64,000 bases of DNA from NCBI GenBank assembly GCA_025356335.1, contig JANXUF010000014.1:62001-126000 (forward strand). Reading direction: 5' to 3'. Both the position numbers and the translations under genes were made by a program. The notes beneath the pieces are model-generated. The model made no database searches. It was given only the letters and a program-made list of their open reading frames with translations, and was not told the origin of the DNA. This document shows positions 17,486-25,417 of this stretch, piece by piece (position 1 is the first letter of the stretch; the number at the start of each line of letters is the position of its first letter). Source of the stretch: Actinomycetes bacterium. GTDB lineage: Bacteria; Actinomycetota; Acidimicrobiia; Acidimicrobiales; Ilumatobacteraceae.

Positions 17486-17768
17486 TGGTGGACCCGGCGT
17501 CGAGGTCGCGCTCCAGTAGCGCTGCAAGCTGGTCGACGGCTGCTCGGCCCAACCCCGCTTCGTCCTCGTCGGCTTCGAGGACGACCTCGGAGCCGAGTGT
17601 TGCGCCGAGGCTCAGCACGGCGAGCATGCTGGCGGCATTCACCGGCTTCTTGCCCTCGACGATGAGGCGGACCTTGACCGGCAGCGCTGCCGCTGCTTTG
17701 ACGAAGATCGCCGCCGGCCGCGCGTGTAGCCCGCTCGTCGATCCCACTGTGACGGTTCTCTGAATCAT
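17478..17768 (-). CDS. ptsH: PTS phosphocarrier protein HPr
   Basis: A 96-residue HPr. STSGLHARPAA carries the phospho-acceptor His15. VNAASMLAVLSLG carries Ser47, equivalent to the regulatory Ser46 of Gram-positive HPr, so control by HPr kinase is possible if that enzyme exists elsewhere. AGGGGA lies just upstream of the ATG. The stop overlaps the GTG start of ptsI, and the dehydrogenase gene is 38 bp upstream. Confidence 0.93.
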   Translation of the reverse strand: MIQRTVTVGSTSGLHARPAAIFVKAAAALPVKVRLIVEGKKPVNAASMLAVLSLGATLGSEVVLEADEDEAGLGRAAVDQLAALLERDLDAGSTSA

Positions 17769-17806
17769 GATTCCCCTGAGTATCGACGTGCGCTCGACGG
17801 TTGGTT

Positions 17807-18847
17807 CTACGGCTCGATCGTGACTTTGATGGCTTCGCCGCGGGCGACGATCTGGATCGCCTCGAGCACGTGGTCGAGTGGGAGCCGATGGGTGATGAGG
17901 TCGTTGACCGGCACGAACCCGGTCGAGATGTATTCGAGCGCTCTGGCGTTGTGTGCCGGACTCGAACCGTTGGCACCGACGATCGTCAACTCGCGGTAGT
18001 GCACGAGATTGGAGTCCAGCGTGATCGTCGGGCGGTCCTTCGGCAATCCGCCGAACATGCTCAGGCGGCCCTGCCGGGCGATCATCTGCAGCGCCTGCTC
18101 CTGTGCGGCGCCCGCAGCGGTGGCGGTGATGGCGACGTCGACTCCTCGACCCTCTGTCAACTTCATGACCTCGGCGATGGCGTCGATGTCGCCGCCGTTG
18201 AGGATCGCGTCCGGCGCGACGACCGCCTGTGCCTCCTCCAGTCTCGCCTGGTTGAGATCGAGCAGGAACACCCGGCGCGCGCCGTTGGCCCTGGCGAGCC
18301 TGACATGCAGGCACCCGATCGGTCCTGCGCCGAGAACGATGACATCATCGTCCTTGCCGACTCGTGCGAGTTCCTGACCGTTGATGACGCACGCAAGCGG
18401 TTCGGCCACGGACGCCTCTGCGAAGGAGACGCCCTCCGGAATGCGGTTGAGCCCGTTCACGGCGAGCACCGACGCCGGAACACGGCAGTACTCGGCGAAG
18501 GCTCCGTCGAAGTCGTAACCCATCGACGTCTGATTCGGGCAGACCGTCATGCGCCCTGCCCTGCAATCAGCGCAAACGCCACACGGGATCGCCGCGATGA
18601 CCTGGACACGGTCACCGACCACCCAGCCAACGACGTCCCCTCCGACCTCGGTGATCTCGCCGGCGATTTCGTGACCCATCGTTCGCGGTGGGTGGATGTT
18701 CTGGTGGCCGTGGAGGCTGATCTTGACATCGGTGCCGCATGTCGAGCAGTTGCGCACGCGGATGACGACGTCACCTGGACCTGCCGTTGGTTCCGGCACG
18801 TCTTCGAGGCGGATGTCGCCGGGGGCATAGAAACGGGCTGCTTTCAT
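17807..18847 (-). CDS. Zinc-dependent polyol (or polyol-phosphate) dehydrogenase
   Basis: A 346-residue medium-chain dehydrogenase. Catalytic zinc site: NCSTCGTDVK, GHEIAGEI and the Glu of VAEPLACVING. Structural zinc: CGVCADCRAGRMTVC, four Cys. The Rossmann motif is VLGAGPIGCLHVRLAR. Closest pattern is the sorbitol/L-iditol/threonine dehydrogenase branch. Between EIIA and HPr it would oxidise the phosphorylated sugar delivered by the PTS (for example mannitol-1-phosphate to fructose-6-phosphate), replacing the usual MtlD. That role is inferred from context; free-polyol oxidation is the alternative. Confidence 0.82.
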   Translation of the reverse strand: MKAARFYAPGDIRLEDVPEPTAGPGDVVIRVRNCSTCGTDVKISLHGHQNIHPPRTMGHEIAGEITEVGGDVVGWVVGDRVQVIAAIPCGVCADCRAGRMTVCPNQTSMGYDFDGAFAEYCRVPASVLAVNGLNRIPEGVSFAEASVAEPLACVINGQELARVGKDDDVIVLGAGPIGCLHVRLARANGARRVFLLDLNQARLEEAQAVVAPDAILNGGDIDAIAEVMKLTEGRGVDVAITATAAGAAQEQALQMIARQGRLSMFGGLPKDRPTITLDSNLVHYRELTIVGANGSSPAHNARALEYISTGFVPVNDLITHRLPLDHVLEAIQIVARGEAIKVTIEP

Positions 18848-18911
18848 CGTGGGGAACTTCCTCGGATAGCGGGCGGTGTGTGGAGAGTGGGGTGGGGGAG
18901 ACCGACCTGGG

Positions 18912-19397
18912 TCAATCAGTTTCAGGATCGGGTGTCATCAACTCGATGACCTCGTCGATCGACGAGGCGTTGCGCAGTGCCGCAGCACGTTCTTCGTCCA
19001 TCAGCAACTCGGCGAGTTGGGCGAGGATCGGCACGTGGCCGTTCCCGCCCGCAGCGATACCGATGCAGATCACGACGCGGTCACCGTGCCAGTCGACGCC
19101 TTCGGGGAACTGCACGAACGACAGTGCATCCTTGACGATGAGGTCCTTGCCGGCGAGCGTGCCATGGGGGATGGCGACCCCCTCGCCGACGAAGGTCGAG
19201 ACCGAGTGCTCGCGCTCGATCATCCTGTCGACGTACTCGGGTGCAGCTGCGCCTGCCGCAACGAGTAGGCCTCCGACAAGACGGACGGCCGCCTCCCAAT
19301 CCGACGCGGTTGTACCAAGGACGATCGAAGCCGGCGCGAGCAGGTCGGTGACGACGACCGATTGCTCCTCCGTGGCGGTTTCGGTGGGCTCAGCCAT
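18912..19397 (-). CDS. PTS EIIA component, mannitol/fructose family
   Basis: About 161 residues. The phospho-acceptor His is in GEGVAIPHGTL, the classical EIIA(Mtl/Fru) signature, with ERENSVST-like MIEREHSVSTF before it. It accepts phosphate from HPr and gives it to EIIB. The ATG at 19395-19397 overlaps the EIIB stop, so the two separate polypeptides are translationally coupled. The dehydrogenase follows after 64 bp. Confidence 0.9.
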   Translation of the reverse strand: MAEPTETATEEQSVVVTDLLAPASIVLGTTASDWEAAVRLVGGLLVAAGAAAPEYVDRMIEREHSVSTFVGEGVAIPHGTLAGKDLIVKDALSFVQFPEGVDWHGDRVVICIGIAAGGNGHVPILAQLAELLMDEERAAALRNASSIDEVIELMTPDPETD

Positions 19398-19698
19398 CGA
19401 TCGTTCCGCCGTTCTTGATGGCATTGATGACTTTCGTGACGGCGGGGTCACCCATGAACAGTCTGAACGGGACGATCACCATGTCCGGTCTCGTCTTGCG
19501 GGCACGTTCGGCAAGTCCGGCATGACACATGACGACGTCGGCATCTGCGGGGATGTGATCGACAGGGGTGTGCTCGACGATCACCGACGTTCCCTTCAGC
19601 TGCTTCTTGACATTGCTGGCGAGCATCACGCTCGAGCCCATGCCTGCGTCGCAGGCGATGACCAGCTTCTTGACATCGGTGGATTCGATACTCGGCAT
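19390..19698 (-). CDS. PTS EIIB component, mannitol-type
   Basis: About 102 residues from the ATG at 19696-19698, which has AAGGAG eight bases upstream. The phospho-Cys loop VIACDAGMGSSVM is near the N-terminus. It takes phosphate from EIIA and passes it to the sugar bound by EIIC. The frame is open back to a GTG at 19788 just before the EIIC stop. Using that start would add about 30 residues with a six-residue repeat (VRTVQH-like), encoded by the 18-bp repeats; I judge the later start more likely because of its ribosome-binding site. Confidence 0.9.
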   Translation of the reverse strand: MPSIESTDVKKLVIACDAGMGSSVMLASNVKKQLKGTSVIVEHTPVDHIPADADVVMCHAGLAERARKTRPDMVIVPFRLFMGDPAVTKVINAIKNGGTIDG

Positions 19699-19716
19699 CT
19701 CGTGAACTCCTTGTAG

Positions 19717-19784
19717 GACGGTGCGAACGTGTTGGACGGTGCGAACGTTTGTGATGGTGCGAAGGTGGGTGACGCTGCTAGAGG
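19717..19784. repeat. 18-bp tandem repeat between EIIC and EIIB genes
   Basis: The unit GAYGGTGCGAASGT recurs at 19717, 19735 and 19753 with an exact 18-bp period. A degenerate fourth copy at 19771 runs over the EIIC stop codon. The period is a multiple of three, so read from the upstream GTG it would encode a six-residue repeat. It fills the gap between the EIIC stop and the EIIB ribosome-binding site. Confidence 0.7.
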
Positions 19785-20923
19785 GCACCGGTCGGGACGG
19801 CGATTTTCGATTCCGCCTTCGCTTTGCGATTGCGGTCTTGAGCGTCGGTCAGCGCCTCCGAATCGGAGACGTCGGGTCCCCGACCAAAGCCGAGCAACGC
19901 TGAGGCGACGATCAGACTGACACCCGCAGCAACGATGACTCCGAGGAACATGCCGATGTAGTCGCCCTTCGGGGTTTCGGTGATGAAGGCGAAGATCGAG
20001 CCGGGGGAGGCCGGGGCGACGAGCCCGACACCGGTGGCCGAGAAGACGGCGATGCCGGCAGCGCCACCGCAGATCGTCGCAAGGATCAGTCGTGGCTTCA
20101 TCAGGATGTACGGGAAGTAGATCTCGTGGATGCCGCCGAAGAAGTGGATGATGATCGCCCCGGGGGCGCTCGGGCGCAGCGCCTTCGGACCGAAGAACCA
20201 GTATGCAAGCAGTACGCCGAGCCCTGGTCCGGGGTTGGCTTCCAGCATGAACAGGATCGACTTGTGGCTGGCGCCCTTGGCGGCGGCACCACCGAGGACG
20301 TCGAGCACGCCGTGGTTGATGGCGTTGTTCAGGAACAGCACCTTCGCTGGTTCGATGATGACCGCAGCCAACGGAATGACGTGGTGCGTGATCAGCGAAT
20401 GAACGCCGCTGCCCATCCAGTTCGTCAGATGGGTGACAACCGGTCCGATCACCCACACACCGAGCAACGCCAGGCCGCCGCCGATGATGCCGATCGAGTA
20501 GTTACCCACGAGCATCTCGAAGCCGCTCTTGATCTTGTCCTCGAACGCTCTGTCGAACTTCAGCAGCAGGTATGCGGCGAGCGGACCCATGATCATCGCT
20601 CCGAGGAACATCGGCACCGAACTGCCGACGATGACGCCCATCGTGGCGATGGCCCCGATGACGGCACCCCGCTGACCGTGCACCATCTTCCCGCCGGTGT
20701 AACCGATGAGCAGCGGGAGCAGATAGGTGATGATCGGGCCGACGAGCGTCGCCAGCTTCGTGTTCGGAATCCAACCGGTCGGAATGAAGGCCGCAGTGAT
20801 CAGACCCCATGCGATGAACGCACCGATATTCGGCATCACCATCCCTGCCAGGTAGCCGCCGATCCGTTGGATCGTCGCTTTCACCCCGGCGCCTTCCACT
20901 GTCGGCGTGAACGTCGTTTCCAT
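19778..20923 (-). CDS. PTS EIIC membrane component, mannitol-type
   Basis: A 381-residue membrane transporter starting METTFTPTVEG with AAGGGGA upstream. Around eight hydrophobic segments. GIHEIYFPYILMKP carries the EIIC substrate-binding GIHE (GI(x)E) motif, and FLNNAINHGV and PNIGAFIAWGLITA are typical of MtlA EIIC domains. It is a separate protein rather than the usual IICB or IICBA fusion. It transports and phosphorylates a hexitol, mannitol by family resemblance, but the sugar is not proven. The PfkB gene is 89 bp upstream. Confidence 0.9.
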   Translation of the reverse strand: METTFTPTVEGAGVKATIQRIGGYLAGMVMPNIGAFIAWGLITAAFIPTGWIPNTKLATLVGPIITYLLPLLIGYTGGKMVHGQRGAVIGAIATMGVIVGSSVPMFLGAMIMGPLAAYLLLKFDRAFEDKIKSGFEMLVGNYSIGIIGGGLALLGVWVIGPVVTHLTNWMGSGVHSLITHHVIPLAAVIIEPAKVLFLNNAINHGVLDVLGGAAAKGASHKSILFMLEANPGPGLGVLLAYWFFGPKALRPSAPGAIIIHFFGGIHEIYFPYILMKPRLILATICGGAAGIAVFSATGVGLVAPASPGSIFAFITETPKGDYIGMFLGVIVAAGVSLIVASALLGFGRGPDVSDSEALTDAQDRNRKAKAESKIAVPTGAL

Positions 20924-21012
20924 TTCCGTGTCCCCTTGCTTGATTGTCTGTCGTGTGTGGTCTTGGGCTTTCTTCGTCCAGTCCCTCAGTGGTCCGGATG
21001 GAGATCTATGCG

Positions 21013-21957
21013 TCAACTGGACAGCGAGAGTGTCCTCGAGCTGTCGATGTTCGTACTGACGAACGCTCGGCGAGTGGCGATCGCAGCAGGCGTCGGCATG
21101 GCGCTGCCGGGCATTTCGACGGCTGCGGCAGCCCAGCAGAGCGCGTTGGCGAGCGCTGCTGCGCCCGTCGCTCCGCCGGCAAGGAAGCCGGCGAGCAGGC
21201 AATCGCCTGCACCGACGCTGCTCTTCGGTTCGGAGACGGCGCATTCCCCGAGCGAAATCCCGTCGTCCTCGATCAGGGCCGCACCGTCAGGTCCGAGGCT
21301 GGCCAGGACGATCGCGGCGCCTCGCTGCCTGAGCGTTCGAGCGGCCGCAATCGCGTCGGAGATGCTGAGCACTTCCCATCCGACCGCTTCGGAAAGCTCC
21401 TCGCGGTTCGGTTTGATCAAGGTCGGGTGGGCAACGAGCGCAGCCGACAGCGCCGGCCCCGAGGTGTCGACGACGACGCGCAGTTCCGCTGCCCTGAACC
21501 GCTCGGTGAGCAGCGCGTAGACGTCGTCGGGGACCCCGAGCGGCAGGCTTCCACTGGCCACGACCCAATCCGATGGCGAGGCAACATTCAGCACGGCTTG
21601 CGCCAGCTTGTCGATGTCTGCAGCGCTGAGCGGACCACCGACCTCATTGATCTTCGTTGTTGAACCGTCCGGTTCACTGATAGTGACGTTGGATCGTGTC
21701 GGTGCATGCACGGCGACTGCCGTCATCGGTACACCCTCAGCCCGGAGCAGTTCGACGAGCTGATGGCCCGTCGTCCCGCCTACGGGCAGTACTGCGTGGG
21801 TGGCGACGCCATTGGCGAGCAGTGCTCTGGCGACGTTGACGCCTTTGCCGCCGGGATCGAGCCGCCCGTTTGTCACGCGAATGACGGCACCGCGCTTCAA
21901 CACCGGAACTTCGATCGTGCGATCGAGGCTCGGGTTCAGCGTCAGCGTGATGATCAT
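21013..21957 (-). CDS. PfkB-family sugar-phosphate kinase, 1-phosphofructokinase-like
   Basis: A 314-residue kinase opening MIITLTLNPSLDRTIEV, as in FruK and LacC. Sugar-binding GG motif DPGGKGVNVARAL; C-terminal PfkB motif SSVGAGDCLLAGFLAG with catalytic Asp. It would make fructose-1,6-bisphosphate from fructose-1-phosphate (FruK) or from fructose-6-phosphate (LacC/Pfk-like). With a mannitol-type PTS and a dehydrogenase in the operon, a fructose-6-phosphate or related ketose-phosphate substrate fits at least as well. Its ATG overlaps the stop of the DeoR gene (ATGA, 21954-21957). Confidence 0.87.
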   Translation of the reverse strand: MIITLTLNPSLDRTIEVPVLKRGAVIRVTNGRLDPGGKGVNVARALLANGVATHAVLPVGGTTGHQLVELLRAEGVPMTAVAVHAPTRSNVTISEPDGSTTKINEVGGPLSAADIDKLAQAVLNVASPSDWVVASGSLPLGVPDDVYALLTERFRAAELRVVVDTSGPALSAALVAHPTLIKPNREELSEAVGWEVLSISDAIAAARTLRQRGAAIVLASLGPDGAALIEDDGISLGECAVSEPKSSVGAGDCLLAGFLAGGATGAAALANALCWAAAAVEMPGSAMPTPAAIATRRAFVSTNIDSSRTLSLSS

Positions 21958-22715
21958 GCCCGCACGACCCGCGGGCCGGCTTCTGACAGTTCTTCTACGA
22001 GTTCGCTGTCAGCTCCGCTGTCGGTGACGAAGACGTCGACCTGTGACAGGTCCCCGAATGTCGAGAAGTAGTTGTTACCGATCTTCGTGTGGTCGCCGAG
22101 GACGACCGTACGCCGGGCGGCATTGATCATTGCCCGCTTGACCACGGCTTCAGCCGGGTCCGGGGTGGTGAGCCCGTGCTCGATACTGACGCCGTTCGTG
22201 CCCATGAATGCAACGTCGACGTGGATCTGGCAGAGGATCGTCAAGGCCCAGTCGTCGACGACGGCTAATGTGCGGCTGCGGACGCGTCCGCCGAGCATCA
22301 TCACGGTGATGTTCGCCCGTCTTGCGAGGATCGTTGCCAGCTCCGGCGAGTTGACGACGACGGTCAGTTCGCGGTCGGCCGGAAGAGCCTCCGCAAAACG
22401 CCGGGTGGTGGTGCCCGCATCGATGAGGATCGCTCCGTCCTCCGGCAACTCGGCGAGCGCCAGTTTGGCAATGCGTTCCTTCTCTGCGGTGAGCACCGAG
22501 TTGCGAGCGGAGAGGCCGGGCTCCGACCCGAGCCGTTCGATGACGATCGCTCCGCCGTGGACGCGTCGTACGAGCCCGGAGCGCTCGAGCACCGTGAGGT
22601 CACGTCGGACCGTCTCGGGGGTGACTTCGAGTTCCTCGGCGAGCGTGGCGACGTCGACACGGCCGACGAGGCGGGCACGCCGCACGATCTCCTGATGTCG
22701 TTCCTCAGCAAACAC
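21954..22715 (-). CDS. DeoR-family transcriptional regulator of the PTS operon
   Basis: A 253-residue repressor. N-terminal DeoR HTH: EERHQEIVRRARLVGRV, then LAEELEVTPETVRRDLTVLE and LVRRVHGGAI. The C-terminal sugar-phosphate-binding domain has LIDAGTTTRRFAEAL, VVNSPELATIL, MLGGRVRSRTLAVV and VVLGDHTKIG. Such proteins are released by a phosphorylated sugar. As first gene of the operon it is probably autoregulated through the phased 10-bp repeats just upstream (22759-22798). FruR-like by neighbourhood; the effector is inferred. Confidence 0.88.
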   Translation of the reverse strand: MFAEERHQEIVRRARLVGRVDVATLAEELEVTPETVRRDLTVLERSGLVRRVHGGAIVIERLGSEPGLSARNSVLTAEKERIAKLALAELPEDGAILIDAGTTTRRFAEALPADRELTVVVNSPELATILARRANITVMMLGGRVRSRTLAVVDDWALTILCQIHVDVAFMGTNGVSIEHGLTTPDPAEAVVKRAMINAARRTVVLGDHTKIGNNYFSTFGDLSQVDVFVTDSGADSELVEELSEAGPRVVRA

Positions 22716-22758
22716 GGCTGCCCCCCAGGCATATCCCCGTTAATCCCCGAATGAACCT

Positions 22759-22798
22759 GTTTGTATTGGTTCGTATCCGTTTATCTTTGTTTAGGACG
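22759..22798. promoter_or_regulatory. Four phased 10-bp direct repeats: probable DeoR operator
   Basis: GTTTGTATTG, GTTCGTATCC, GTTTATCTTT and GTTTAGGACG follow each other exactly every 10 bp, 44 bp before the DeoR gene start. Direct repeats spaced by a helical turn are typical of DeoR-family operators. The stretch is much richer in A/T than its surroundings. It lies in the 161-bp gap to the cupredoxin gene. Confidence 0.7.
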
Positions 22799-22876
22799 AG
22801 ACCATTGTCAAGCAATTGTTTCCGGCCTGATCGGCGCTCGAAGTGGCGGATGGGCTGCATGTCGACACCTCGGATG

Positions 22877-23308
22877 TCACGGCAACGTGACGACGGTGTA
22901 CATACCGTGTTTGAAGTGGCCCGGCAGGTTGCAGACCAGGAGGTAGGTTCCGGCCGTCGTCAGTTCGATCGTGCGTGCATCCTCTGCACCCGGCGCCAGA
23001 TTCGGTCCGTCGGTGACGTTCGTCATCTGTTCTTCGTCGAGGTTGCCGTCGGCGGTCAGTGGTAAGTCGGCGACCGGCCCGTCGATCTTGAATCCGATCA
23101 ACTCGTGTTCGACGCCGCCTTCATCCCTGATGACGAACTTGTTCGAGCCGACGTGCACCGGTGTCGACGAAAGATCGATGTGGAAGTCGACCAGATTGGC
23201 GATCGTCGGACCGTCGGGCGGGTCAGCTGCGCACCCCGGCAGGCCGACGGCGCCGAGCGCACCGAAGATGACGGCGATGACTGCTGATCGATTCCGAAAC
23301 TGCAACAT
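22877..23308 (-). CDS. Cupredoxin-domain lipoprotein
   Basis: About 143 residues. The signal peptide ends in the lipobox VGLPGC, then comes one plastocyanin/azurin-like domain. Copper ligands are visible: the His in GGVEHELIGF, then Cys, His and Met in LVCNLPGHFKHGMYTV. Such proteins shuttle electrons or bind copper on the outer face of the membrane. The ATG at 23306-23308 gives a normal signal peptide; an in-frame GTG at 23335 is possible. It stands alone between the PTS operon promoter and a two-component pair. Confidence 0.82.
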   Translation of the reverse strand: MLQFRNRSAVIAVIFGALGAVGLPGCAADPPDGPTIANLVDFHIDLSSTPVHVGSNKFVIRDEGGVEHELIGFKIDGPVADLPLTADGNLDEEQMTNVTDGPNLAPGAEDARTIELTTAGTYLLVCNLPGHFKHGMYTVVTLP

Positions 23309-23428
23309 GCTCGCAAGGATGCGCCGATGGGCCACGGCGCAACAGGGCCGAAAGTCAGCTTCCGATGACAGCGTCGGTGCTCCGGAGACCCGACAACACG
23401 CAGATGGTCATTGATCGGCGAACCGGCG

Positions 23429-24124
23429 TCAGCGGCGTGGGCGGTCGGGGTCGTTCTCGTGCACCCAAATTGCGATCTCGACCCTGTTGCGCAGGTGCAG
23501 CTTGCATTGAATGCTCGTCAGGTGGGTCTTCACGGTCGACATCGAAACGAACAGGGCTGCGGCGATCTCCCGGTTGCCGAGCCCCGTCGCGACGGCACGG
23601 GCGACATCGAGTTCGCGCTCGGTCAGCGGATGCGCCACCGGTGTCGGCGAACGCCTGGTGACGAACCTGTCGAGGTAGCGCGCAGTGATCGCCGGGGAGA
23701 TCAGCGCATCGCCGACAGCGGCAGCTCGGATCGCTTCGAGCAGCGGGTGAGGTCCACTGTCTTTGAGGATGAATCCTGCAGCGCCGTTGCGGAGTGCGAG
23801 TTCGACGTACTCGTCGGTATCGAACGTCGTCGTGATGACGACCTTCAGCGGGCGTTCGACGTCGGGTCCCGCCAACAGCCGTGTCGCTGCAAGCCCGTCG
23901 AGCACCGGCATCCGGATATCGAAGATGCAGACGTCGGGCCGGATCCGACGATCAAGCTCGACTGCGGTACGACCGTTGTCGGCTTCGCCGACGACGATGA
24001 AGCCTGGCTGACTGTCGATGATCATCCGAAAGCCGGCTCTGACCATTGCCTGATCGTCGGCGAGCAGCACTCGCAGCCGATGCGGGAGCGGCTGCGAAAC
24101 GGTTTCGCTGTCGGTGGACGTCAT
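23429..24124 (-). CDS. NarL/LuxR-family response regulator
   Basis: About 231 residues from MTSTDSETVSQ. Receiver: RVLLADDQAMVRAGFRMII, phospho-Asp in VCIFDIRMPVLDG, Thr in VVITTTFDTDEYV, Lys in GFILKDSGPH. C-terminal LuxR HTH: LTERELDVARAVATGLGNREIAAAL and STVKTHLTSIQCKLHLRNRVE. The ATG overlaps the stop of the sensor kinase (ATGA). The kinase is frameshifted, so this regulator may now be uncoupled or phosphorylated by another kinase. Confidence 0.9.
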   Translation of the reverse strand: MTSTDSETVSQPLPHRLRVLLADDQAMVRAGFRMIIDSQPGFIVVGEADNGRTAVELDRRIRPDVCIFDIRMPVLDGLAATRLLAGPDVERPLKVVITTTFDTDEYVELALRNGAAGFILKDSGPHPLLEAIRAAAVGDALISPAITARYLDRFVTRRSPTPVAHPLTERELDVARAVATGLGNREIAAALFVSMSTVKTHLTSIQCKLHLRNRVEIAIWVHENDPDRPRR

Positions 24125-25258
24125 CGTTGCTCGATGTCGAACATCGGTAGCGACGCCCGGATGGCCCACCGGCCGGGGCCGGCAACGCCGGCCGAGAACA
24201 GACCACCGAGGCGTTCGACTCGTTCTTGCATACCCGTCAATCCGTAGCCGGAGGAACTGCGTTCACCAAGCGATCCGTTGTCCACCGTCATCACGAGCGA
24301 ATCATCGGTGCGTCGCAGGTCGAAGGCCACCGGTGCATCGGGATCACCGTGCTTGCGGACGTTGGTCGTCGCCTCCTGCACCAGGCGATGGATGGCGGCT
24401 GCATGCTCGGGAGGCACCCACAGGCTCCTGACCGCCGTGTCGATGTTGAAATCGATGTCCGGGTGAGTCCGGCGAAGATCGTCGACGAGCTGCACGATGT
24501 CAGCGAGGGTGGCGCTGAACGAGGGTGACGGTTCGGTACGGAGCAGCCCGACGAGGCGACGAACCGACGTCAGCGTCTCGAGTCCGGCGGCCTCGATCTG
24601 CGCAAGGGTCCGGTCGATGTCCGGGTTGCCGGCGCCGGCGTCGCGCCCGGCCGTCGTGAACCTGCTCGCCTGGGCGAGCACGACGATCCCGGTGACTTTG
24701 TCCGACGACGTCGTGGAGTTCACGGGCCAGTTCGAGCCGCTCGTTCTGGCGGGCGAGTTCAACGCTCGTTCGTCGCTCGTGATCACGCAGCCGGATGTAA
24801 ACGACGGCAGTGGCTGCTGCACCGAGTAATACCAACATCGAAATGGCGATGACCCAGCGGACCGGCCCAGGTCCAGCCCGGAGCGAGATCGATGCTGCTG
24901 CTCCGGCGAGGAGGACGGCGATCGGCCAGCGCCATCTGGCCCTCCCCGTCAACACCGCCCCGAAAAGGACAGGGAGAACGACGAACTCGGTGAAGAAGGC
25001 GAAGCGCGCACCGTCGCCAGTCGCGCCTGACGTGGCCAGTAGCGACACGAGCGAAGCGGCGACAGCGACGACGGGTGTCGTCGCCGGCCAGCATGCCCAG
25101 CCAATTCCGAACATCGCCACCAGCGCCACTGCCGCCGATGATCTCGATGCGCTGCTGCCGAGTACCCATGCGTCAACGGCCGATGCAGCGACGACCACGA
25201 CTGCCAAACCAAGACGTAGCAGGGCGCTGAGCGGATATGTCGCTCGGCTCAGGTCCAC
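24121..25258 (-). pseudogene. Sensor histidine kinase with a frameshift just after the phospho-His box
   Basis: From MDLSRATYPLSALL at 25258 the frame encodes several membrane segments, a coiled region and LARELHDVVGQ, then turns to Arg-rich nonsense. From about 24702 a different frame continues with KVTGIVVLAQASRF, the N box AIHRLVQEATTNVRKHG and the G box SGYGLTGMQERVERLGG. The switch is near 24697-24702, where GGACAAAGTC would need two extra bases (GGACACAAAGTC-like) to restore the usual VVGHKVTGI. Either this is a real two-base deletion, a sequencing/assembly error, or, less likely, +1 programmed frameshifting. Both halves are otherwise intact and follow with the correct overlap into the regulator gene, pointing to a recent event. 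Confidence 0.8.
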
Positions 25259-25417
25259 AACTGCACGCTATCCAGCCTCTGGCATCGCCGCCCTCGGCCG
25301 ATCGGACGATACACAGCCGCCCACAACCGATCGATCGGACGATGTGACGAGCGAACCGCCCTTCGAAGATGTTGCCATGTATTTCCTCACCGCCCTCAGC
25401 TCCATCGGGACGCAGCC

